A stretch of 5,167 bases of DNA from Thermoleophilaceae bacterium (lineage in GTDB: Bacteria > Actinomycetota > Thermoleophilia > Solirubrobacterales > Thermoleophilaceae), in assembly GCA_013813135.1 (NCBI GenBank), contig JACCSF010000313.1, forward strand, positions 1 to 5,167. The letters run 5' to 3'. This document shows, piece after piece, positions 1 to 4,397 of the stretch. Position 1 is the first letter of the stretch. Every line of letters begins with the position of its first letter. The notes beneath the pieces were generated by a model that worked only from the letters and a program-made list of their open reading frames with translations, searched no databases and was not told the origin of the DNA. The translations under genes were made by a program, and so were the position numbers.

Positions 1-288
1 CACGTTCCGCAGCGGTCCTCCGCCACCGGCCGCCACGAGCGCCGCCGGCGGCACCACGCTCGCCACGCGGTCCGGCATCGCGCGGAACTCGCGCAGCGCC
101 GCGCGGCAGCTGAGGCAGGTCTGCATGTGCGGTCGCAGCCGTGCTAGGTCCTCCGCGCTCGCCTCGCCGTCGGCGAGCGCGGACAGCAGCGGCTCGTAGC
201 GCGCGCAGTCCGCGCCGCGCTGAATCCCGGACACCCGCCGCAGGAACGCCCGGCGCCCCTCGGTCAACAATCGATTGACTTTCGTATG
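1..288 (-). pseudogene. C-terminal fragment of a sigma-70 / zinc-finger fusion protein, N-terminus lost
   Basis: Reading leftward from about 285, the frame gives TKVNRLLTEGRRAFLRRV, which looks like the last (DNA-recognition) helix of sigma-70 region 4. It is followed by a tail with CARYEPLLSALADGEAS and then HMQTCLSC (106-129), an HxxxCxxC motif of the zinc-binding anti-sigma (zf-HC2) type. A Pro/Ala/Gly-rich stretch then runs off the window at base 1. In the family this architecture is an ECF-like sigma factor with a fused zinc-binding regulatory domain that would act in the cytoplasm with RNA polymerase. What is odd is the other end. Upstream of about 288 the frame stays open, but the sequence (WAGSRRSGLFGRH) no longer resembles region 4, and I found no continuation of regions 2-4 in any minus-strand frame up to 480. 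No stop marks the break; homology simply ends. I infer a rearrangement or integration junction that removed the 5' part. A translated remnant from an upstream GTG cannot be excluded. Confidence 0.68.
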
Positions 289-405
289 ACGTCCGAAAAG
301 ACCGGAGCGTCGCGATCCCGCCCATGCGGGTTCGCCTCGGCGATGAGGAGCGCGCGTGAGGCTGGGGTGCCGCCCATGATGAGTGTGCTGCGCACTCGCT
401 GACCG
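289..405. other. Unassigned sequence between sigma-factor break and tRNA fragment
   Basis: This stretch carries no gene I can support. It holds a short inverted repeat, GAGTGTG (381-387) and CGCACTC (391-397), with a 3-base loop and one G-T pair. A 37-codon minus-strand frame (377 to 264, ATG start) reads MGGTPASRALLIAEANPHG and looks mildly protein-like. It has no Shine-Dalgarno, ends inside the sigma-factor remnant and is too short to call. The segment may be the end of an inserted element or rearrangement debris. It also sits where the 5' half of the tRNA would be expected, but has no D-arm consensus. Confidence 0.4.
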
Positions 406-452
406 CCGGTCTACGGAACCGAAGGTCACAGGTTCGAATCCTGTCGGGCGCG
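406..452 (+). tRNA. tRNA-Arg(ACG) 3' fragment, probable integration attachment site
   Basis: The anticodon loop CTACGGA (411-417) has T33 and anticodon ACG (413-415). Its stem is CGGT/ACCG (407-410 with 418-421), plus a C-A mismatch at the outer pair (406/422). The variable region is 423-427. The T-arm is perfect: ACAGG (428-432), loop TTCGAAT (433-439), CCTGT (440-444). The acceptor 3' strand CGGGCGC is 445-451 and the discriminator G is 452; no CCA is encoded. The matching 5' acceptor strand GCGCCCG and a D-arm with GG in the loop are not present at the expected distance. Near matches at 350-356 (6 of 7 pairs) and 371-375 (5 pairs) are 20-30 bases off and lead to no D-arm. The mismatch at 406 suggests that true tRNA sequence begins at 407, giving a 46-bp core. 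Such 3' ends are typical duplicated att cores left by tyrosine-recombinase elements. It is unlikely to make a functional tRNA. Confidence 0.8.
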
Positions 453-602
453 CTTCAATCCCCTGGAGACCGCGTGCTTTCCTGCGGTTGCGTTGCCCTC
501 GCTGCAAACCACCAGTAGTAGTTCGCGCAGTAATCGCGTGCTCGTGAGGGGGACGACCAATCACGGTTGCACAGCGGGTCAGCGAAGCCCAAGAGGTCGC
601 TG
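453..602. other. Intergenic region between tRNA fragment and dehydrogenase stop, no gene found
   Basis: About 150 bases. A minus-strand frame is open from 640 to 455, but it starts inside the dehydrogenase gene out of frame. Its product shows no family signature and there is no ribosome binding site, so I do not call it. The octamer CGCGTGCT occurs at 471-478 and again at 536-543. One arm of a 13-bp inverted repeat lies at 458-470, just after the tRNA end. No transposase or integrase remnant is recognisable. Confidence 0.5.
458..470. repeat. Left arm of a 13-bp inverted repeat (partner at 3216-3228)
   Basis: ATCCCCTGGAGAC here is the exact reverse complement of GTCTCCAGGGGAT at 3216-3228. 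Both copies are intergenic and together enclose the dehydrogenase and GH15 genes and nothing else. Similarity ends at the outer and inner edges of the 13 bases, and I see no matching target-site duplication outside them. A 13-base match can arise by chance in 5 kb of GC-rich DNA, so the repeat is certain but its meaning is not. Confidence 0.35.
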
Positions 603-616
603 TCAGGCGCCCTGAC
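602..616 (-). terminator. Hairpin spanning the dehydrogenase stop codon, possible terminator
   Basis: On the minus strand GTCAGG-GCG-CCTGAC forms a perfect 6-bp stem with a 3-base loop, and the TGA stop lies in the 3' arm. The sequence after it (AGCGACCTCTTGG) has no U-tract, so it is not a classical intrinsic terminator. It could help end the operon or protect the mRNA 3' end. The structure is seen directly; the function is inferred. Confidence 0.35.
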
Positions 617-1385
617 CCACATTTTGCATAAGCCCTCCATCCATGAAGTAGGTGGAGCCGGTGACGTAGTCGCTGTCCGCAGACGCGAGGAAGAGGGCCA
701 GACGGGCGATTTCCTCCGGCTCGGCCGCTCGCTTGAAGGGGATGCTCTGCACTTGTTGGTCGAGCAGCTCGGGATCGTCGATTGCCGGCTGGTTGAACGG
801 GGTGAGGACCATGCCGGGGCCGAGGTTGTTGACGTTGATCTTCAGCGGCGCCAGCTCGAGCGCCAGCACGTGGGTGAGGTTGCGCAGCGCGCCCTTGGAG
901 CAGTCGTAGTCCGCGCCGCCGGCGTTGGGGATCTCCTGGTGCACCGAGGTGACGTTGATGATCTTGCCGCCAGACCCTCCGTGGGCCTTGCGCAGCTGGA
1001 TGTAGCGCCGACAGCAGAAGAACGCTCCGTACAGGTTGGCCTTGAGCGCCTTGTCGAAGACTTCGGTGGAGAGATCGGCCACCTCGGCGCCCGAAGCGTC
1101 GACGCCGGCGTTGTTCATCAGGATGTCCACGGTGCCGAACGCCTCCGTCGCTGCGTCGAAGAGCCGTTCTATCTGCTGCTCGTCGCAGATGTCGGCCTGC
1201 ACGACGATCGCCCGCCGGCCCGCCGCCTCCACGCCCCCGCGGGTGTGATCGGCCCCCTCTACGTCCTCCAGGTAGTGGACCACGACGTCAGCGCCCTCCT
1301 TGGCGAACTCGAGCGCCGTGGCCTGCCCGATCCCCGAGTCCGAGCCGGTGATGAGCGCGACCTTGTCCTGCAGTCGACCGATCAT
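603..1385 (-). CDS. SDR family oxidoreductase, glucose 1-dehydrogenase-like
   Basis: A 260-residue cytosolic classical short-chain dehydrogenase, normal length for the family. The Rossmann glycine motif TGSDSGIG is at residues 13-20, the adenine-contacting D65 follows, and NNAG is at 91-94. The catalytic tetrad is complete: N117, S147, Y160 and K164 (YDCSK). PG at 190-191 and the ending YVTGSTYFMDGG are typical of the glucose 1-dehydrogenase (EC 1.1.1.47) branch, as is SVH right after the catalytic serine. The expected reaction is oxidation of a sugar such as D-glucose to the lactone with NAD(P)+. After beta-2 the residues are HYLED with no Arg, so NAD+ may be preferred (inference). The start ATG at 1385 is chosen because a strong Shine-Dalgarno precedes it and the family N-terminus (GRLQDKVALITG) begins there; the longer upstream frame is a shadow of the hydrolase gene. 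It overlaps the GH15 stop by 4 bases, which suggests coupled translation. Substrate remains unproven; other SDR substrates are possible. Confidence 0.9.
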   Translation of the reverse strand: MIGRLQDKVALITGSDSGIGQATALEFAKEGADVVVHYLEDVEGADHTRGGVEAAGRRAIVVQADICDEQQIERLFDAATEAFGTVDILMNNAGVDASGAEVADLSTEVFDKALKANLYGAFFCCRRYIQLRKAHGGSGGKIINVTSVHQEIPNAGGADYDCSKGALRNLTHVLALELAPLKINVNNLGPGMVLTPFNQPAIDDPELLDQQVQSIPFKRAAEPEEIARLALFLASADSDYVTGSTYFMDGGLMQNVGQGA

Positions 1386-3172
1386 GACGGTTCCTCCTCC
1401 GCTTGTTCCGCAAGCTCCGTCAGGCGCCATGCGGCGTTTATGAGCCCGACGTGCGAGAAGGCCTGCGGGAAGTTGCCCAACAGCTCCTTTCGGTCGGGGT
1501 CGGCCTCCTCCGAGAGGAGGCCGAGATCGTTTGCGTATGAGGTGGCCCGCTCGAACCAGACCTCGGCGCGGGCGACCTGGCCTCCCAGGGCGAGGCACTC
1601 GACCAGCCAGTAGGTGCAGATGAGAAAGCCCATGGGGTCGTCGGGCCAGCGCCGGACGAGGCCGACGTCGCCGAGCTCTGACTCGATCGCCTCGATCGTC
1701 GACCACATCCGCTCGTCGTCAGCCGGGAGGAAGCGGACAAGCGGCAGCAGGAGGATCGAGGCGTCGAGGTCATCGGACTCGAAGGCGCCCGTGTAGGCCC
1801 CCGCCCGCTTGCTCCACCCCTTGGTCAGCACGGCGGCACGCACGCGTTCGCGTGCCTCTTCCCAGCGGTCGAGATGAACGCCATCCCCGAGCAGCGGGCC
1901 CAACCGGAGGGCGCGGTCGAGGGCAACCCAGCACATCACCTTGGAGGACACGTACTGACGGCGCTGATCGCGAGCCTCCCACATCCCCGCATCCGGCTCG
2001 CGCCAGCTCGCAGCCGCCCGGTCGGCCAGCGCGATCAGCAGCTCGCGGGTCGGCTTCTGGAGCTCCCCGAGCTGCTCCCGCAACTGCTCAGCGGCGTCCA
2101 GCACCTCACCGAGCACGTCGAGCTGCTCCTGATCCCAGGCCGCGTTTCCGATCCGAACCGGACGGCTGTCGCGAAAGCCGGGAAGGTGCGCCAGCTCACG
2201 CTCGGCCAGATTGCGCTCGCCCTCCACGCCATACATGATCTGCACACGCTCAGCGCCGAGGTGACCGCTGGCGTTCGCGATCCACCGAAAGAGCCGGTTG
2301 CCCTCTTCTGGGCACGCCGCGATCCAGAGCGAGCGGATCGTCAGGCTCAGATCGCGCAGCCACGCGAAGCGATAGTCGAAGTTGAGGTCCTCGCCGACCT
2401 TCTCGGGCAGGGACGTGGTCGCCGCCGCCACCACGGCACCAGACGGCTGGAACGTCAGTCCCTGCAGCACCAGCGAGCTGCGGCGCACCGCCGTGGCGTG
2501 GCGGCCGCGGTAGCCGTCGTGCAGCTGCGCCCACGACTCCCAGCCGGCGATCGTCTCCTCGAGCGTTGCCTGCTCTGCCTGGCCGGCCACGCTCGCAATT
2601 TCGACCGAGCGCGCGAAGCCGAGCCGAAAGTCGACCCGATCACCGGCACGGACGGTGAAGCGTCCGGTGGCGCAGCCGGGCCCTGGCGTGAGCGCCACGG
2701 GGGCGGTCAGGGAGAGGCGCACGGGGCCGCCTCGCGCGACGATGCCGTCCGGGCAGCCGACGACGTGGGGGACTGTCAATCCGTATTCCATGCGTGGAGC
2801 GAAATCGGTGGCCATCTCGACCGCGCCGCGCGATCCCTCGACGCGTCGGAACAGGATGTGCGGACTGCGCAGGCCGATCTCATGGCCACGCGACCCGCGC
2901 TCGAGGCCAAGCGCGTCGGAAACCGTCACCTCGCCCGCTGAGGTGGTGAACACCGTGCGTAGCACCAGCGTGTCCGGTACGTAATGACGCTCGACCTCGA
3001 AGAGCGCCGTGGGGGACAGCGACCAGTGCCCGGCATCGGCTCCCAGCAGGCGTCCGAAGACCGATGGGGAGTCGAAGCGCGGGACGCACCACCAGTCGAC
3101 CGAACCGGTCCGACTGACAAGGGCGGCCGAATGACAGTCGGACAGGAACCCGTAGTCATCGATCGCAGTCAC
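1382..3172 (-). CDS. Glycoside hydrolase family 15 protein (glucoamylase/trehalase type)
   Basis: A 596-residue protein, usual length for the bacterial cytosolic GH15 group that includes glucoamylases, glucodextranase-like enzymes and actinobacterial trehalases. These inverting enzymes release beta-glucose from the non-reducing end of alpha-glucans or split trehalose. The N-terminal beta-sandwich domain starts with IDDYGFLSDCHSAALV and SVDWWCVPRFDSPSVFG (residues 4-40). The (alpha/alpha)6 catalytic barrel holds NFDYRFAWLRD (264-274), RIGNAAWDQEQLDVLGE (340-356), MWEARD with the likely general acid E399, SKVMCWVALDRA (410-421), SEE with the likely general base at E555 or E556, and NFPQAFSHVGLINAAW (567-582). 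No signal peptide is visible, so I expect it in the cytoplasm. The start is GTG at 3172, with GGAG 8 bases upstream and a family-typical N-terminus. It is codirectional with lysR, 134 bp downstream, and overlaps the dehydrogenase start by 4 bases. Whether the substrate is trehalose, maltooligosaccharide or another glucan cannot be read from sequence. Confidence 0.93.
   Translation of the reverse strand: MTAIDDYGFLSDCHSAALVSRTGSVDWWCVPRFDSPSVFGRLLGADAGHWSLSPTALFEVERHYVPDTLVLRTVFTTSAGEVTVSDALGLERGSRGHEIGLRSPHILFRRVEGSRGAVEMATDFAPRMEYGLTVPHVVGCPDGIVARGGPVRLSLTAPVALTPGPGCATGRFTVRAGDRVDFRLGFARSVEIASVAGQAEQATLEETIAGWESWAQLHDGYRGRHATAVRRSSLVLQGLTFQPSGAVVAAATTSLPEKVGEDLNFDYRFAWLRDLSLTIRSLWIAACPEEGNRLFRWIANASGHLGAERVQIMYGVEGERNLAERELAHLPGFRDSRPVRIGNAAWDQEQLDVLGEVLDAAEQLREQLGELQKPTRELLIALADRAAASWREPDAGMWEARDQRRQYVSSKVMCWVALDRALRLGPLLGDGVHLDRWEEARERVRAAVLTKGWSKRAGAYTGAFESDDLDASILLLPLVRFLPADDERMWSTIEAIESELGDVGLVRRWPDDPMGFLICTYWLVECLALGGQVARAEVWFERATSYANDLGLLSEEADPDRKELLGNFPQAFSHVGLINAAWRLTELAEQAEEEPS
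1393..1400 (-). promoter_or_regulatory. Strong Shine-Dalgarno for the dehydrogenase, inside the GH15 3' end
   Basis: The minus strand reads GGAGGAGG, then 7 bases, then the ATG at 1385. It lies within the last codons of the GH15 gene (the Glu-Glu-Glu-Pro-Ser tail). It fixes the dehydrogenase start and supports coupling across the ATGA overlap (1382-1385). Confidence 0.85.
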
Positions 3173-3180
3173 CTGACTAG

Positions 3181-3184
3181 CTCC
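3181..3184 (-). promoter_or_regulatory. Shine-Dalgarno supporting the GTG start of the GH15 gene
   Basis: GGAG on the minus strand lies 8 bases before the GTG at 3172. With the conserved N-terminal motif it supports this non-ATG start; no in-frame ATG gives a family-like N-terminus. Confidence 0.6.
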
Positions 3185-3215
3185 GCCCGCCCGGGCCAGG
3201 GCTGGCGGTCAAGCT

Positions 3216-3228
3216 GTCTCCAGGGGAT
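3216..3228. repeat. Right arm of a 13-bp inverted repeat (partner at 458-470)
   Basis: GTCTCCAGGGGAT, exact reverse complement of the arm beside the tRNA fragment. It lies in the gap between lysR and the GH15 gene, about 44 bases upstream of the GH15 start, within the probable leader or promoter region. Confidence 0.35.
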
Positions 3229-3231
3229 GGG

Positions 3232-3285
3232 CGACGCGTCGTCGGCCGCAAGCGTCGCAAGGCCGGTCTCGGTCTCGCGACGCGT
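3232..3285. promoter_or_regulatory. Cluster of repeated CGACGCGT / GCGTCGC motifs upstream of GH15
   Basis: The 134-bp lysR-GH15 gap holds a perfect 10-bp palindrome CGACGCGTCG (3232-3241), a second CGACGCGT (3278-3285), and GCGTCGC (3252-3258) that forms an inverted repeat with GCGACGC (3277-3283). A tandem GGTCTC pair (3265-3276) sits between those arms. The cluster lies 60-113 bases upstream of the GH15 start, where an operator would be expected. It could equally be a weak 3' structure for lysR, though no U-tract follows. No clear -35/-10 pair was recognised. The motif is itself GC-rich, so chance recurrence is a real alternative. Confidence 0.35.
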
Positions 3286-3306
3286 TTGATCTGCGAGTCC
3301 GGAGCC

Positions 3307-4257
3307 TCACGCAGCGAGCCTTGCGTCGGCGACCATCGCGCGCACCTCGTCGGCCATCGCCCCGGCGGCCGGCGTCCTGTAGGCACCCGCGGGCCACGCC
3401 AGCGAGATGCGGCGCACCGGGGCATCCATGAGCGGCCTGACGACCACGTCGTCGCGCAGGGCGGTCTGCGCCAAGCGGGGCAGTAGCGACACGCCGAGTC
3501 CGGCGGCAACGAGCGCCTGCTGGGCCTGGAAGTCGGCCGAGCGGTAGTGCGCGGCGAACTCGAGCTGCACGCCGGCGGCCTCGCAGACGTGCTCGAGATC
3601 CATCCCCCACGGGGCGCACCCGAGCGGGCTGCCGATGATGCGCTCGGAGGTTAGCTGCTTCAACTGCACCTCGCCGGCCTCTGCGGCCAGGGGGTGATCG
3701 CCGGGCAGGATCAGCGAGAAGGGGTCGTCGAAGAGCGGCTCGAGGACCACTTCGTCGGCTTCGACGACCTCGTTGCCGTCGTAGTCGCGCGTCGCCGGCC
3801 AGCTGTCGAGCTCGAAGACGATCGCGAGATCGAGCGCGCGCGAGCGAAGCCCGGCAACGCTCTCGTAGGGCTCCCCATCGGTGACCTCCAGCGCAAAGCT
3901 CGGATGCCGGCGACGGTAGCTCGCGATCGCCCGGGCCGCGAACGCGGCGGTCGCGGTCGGAAAGGAACCGAACATCAGCTGGGCGGCGCCGGCCTCGGCG
4001 AGGGCGTCGAGCTCGGCGCGCGCGTCGATCAGCTCGCGGCGCATCGTCTCCGCACGACGGGCGAGAGCTTGGCCGCCAGCCGTCAGGCGCACGCCGCGCT
4101 GGCTGCGCTCAAAGAGCTGCACACCCGCGTCGCGCTCGAGCATCCTCATCTGCTGCGAGACCGCCGACGGAGTGAAGCTCAACGCGCTCGCCGCGCCGGC
4201 GAAGCTCCCATGCGCGACGACCGCAAGCAGCATCTCGATGCGTCGAGGGTCGAGCAC
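3307..4257 (-). CDS. LysR-family transcriptional regulator
   Basis: A 316-residue protein, within the normal 290-330 range. The N-terminal winged helix-turn-helix spans about residues 4-63, with the recognition region SFAGAASALSFTPSAVSQQM (18-37), MLERDAGVQLFER, and the wing RGVRLTAGG (54-62). A linker helix follows (64-90), then a periplasmic-binding-like effector domain from about 93 to 310, with DLAIVFE (143-149), PLFDDPFSLILPGDHPLA (174-191) and the C-terminal hinge AAGLGVSLLPRLA (251-263). These proteins bind DNA as tetramers and respond to a small ligand, which I cannot identify here. The start is GTG at 4257, preceded by a modest AAGGG 7 bases upstream; the internal ATG at codon 9 would cut into the first helix. 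It is codirectional with GH15 rather than divergent, which is less usual for a LysR regulator and its target. The dyad at 4311-4327 suggests autoregulation. Confidence 0.94.
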   Translation of the reverse strand: MLDPRRIEMLLAVVAHGSFAGAASALSFTPSAVSQQMRMLERDAGVQLFERSQRGVRLTAGGQALARRAETMRRELIDARAELDALAEAGAAQLMFGSFPTATAAFAARAIASYRRRHPSFALEVTDGEPYESVAGLRSRALDLAIVFELDSWPATRDYDGNEVVEADEVVLEPLFDDPFSLILPGDHPLAAEAGEVQLKQLTSERIIGSPLGCAPWGMDLEHVCEAAGVQLEFAAHYRSADFQAQQALVAAGLGVSLLPRLAQTALRDDVVVRPLMDAPVRRISLAWPAGAYRTPAAGAMADEVRAMVADARLAA

Positions 4258-4310
4258 GAGAACACCCTTACCCCGGCAGCCGTGGGCATCTCCTACCGAC
4301 GCGCAGCTGT

Positions 4311-4327
4311 TGCATTTCCGTAATGCA
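4311..4327. promoter_or_regulatory. Perfect 17-bp dyad, candidate LysR operator
   Basis: TGCATT-N5-AATGCA, arms 4311-4316 and 4322-4327, spacer TCCGT. It lies 53 bp upstream of the lysR GTG start and is clearly more AT-rich than its surroundings. Length and symmetry fit a LysR-type binding site, although the strict T-N11-A form is replaced by C-N11-G at that register. Autoregulation is inferred from position. No convincing -35/-10 pair was identified around it. Confidence 0.6.
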
Positions 4328-4330
4328 CTC

Positions 4331-4380
4331 CCGGCGCCGGCCCGGCGCCGGCCCGCTCGGGGAGCGGATTTCCTCCCCGG
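4331..4380 (-). terminator. GC-rich hairpins after the right-edge gene, possible U-less terminator
   Basis: On the minus strand, 18 bases after the stop of the right-edge gene, there is a stem of CGGGGAG (4373-4379) with CTCCCCG (4358-4364) and an 8-base loop. Directly after it comes an exact tandem repeat of the 11-mer CCGGCGCCGGC (plus-strand 4331-4341 and 4342-4352), each unit containing a 10-bp palindrome, so the pair can also fold into a long stem. No U-tract follows. Strong hairpins without U-tracts have been proposed as terminators in high-GC actinobacteria; here that role is inferred from location between two codirectional genes. Confidence 0.45.
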
Positions 4381-4397
4381 TGCGGGTCGGAGAGTCG

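Noticed and set aside
264..377. 37-codon minus-strand frame with a protein-like stretch (RALLIAEANPHG)
   Set aside because: No ribosome binding site, overlaps the sigma remnant out of frame, and too short to judge. Possibly a remnant of another gene at the junction, but unsupported.
350..452. A complete tRNA-Arg using GCGCGCG at 350-356 as the 5' acceptor strand
   Set aside because: Six of seven pairs form, but the distance to the anticodon stem is about 30 bases too long and there is no D-arm consensus. A partial tRNA explains the data better.
455..640. 61-codon minus-strand frame after the dehydrogenase
   Set aside because: Starts inside the dehydrogenase gene out of frame, no Shine-Dalgarno, no similarity recognised.
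567..1613. 348-codon plus-strand open frame opposite the dehydrogenase and GH15 genes
   Set aside because: Antisense shadow typical of GC-rich coding DNA; Arg/Val/Asp-rich with no domain, while the minus strand has two clear enzyme families.
1386..1706. Longer N-terminus for the dehydrogenase (start at 1706)
   Set aside because: The extension is Arg/Pro-rich and lies wholly within the GH15 coding sequence; the strong Shine-Dalgarno and family alignment support ATG at 1385.
1874..2941. 355-codon plus-strand open frame opposite the GH15 gene
   Set aside because: Shadow of the hydrolase gene; no family signature and low-complexity composition.
3252..3283. Intrinsic terminator for lysR formed by GCGTCGC and GCGACGC
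   Set aside because: The loop is 18 bases and no U-tract follows; more plausibly part of the repeated motif cluster.
3694..4323. 209-codon plus-strand open frame opposite lysR
   Set aside because: Shadow; the minus strand encodes a full-length LysR protein with all expected segments.
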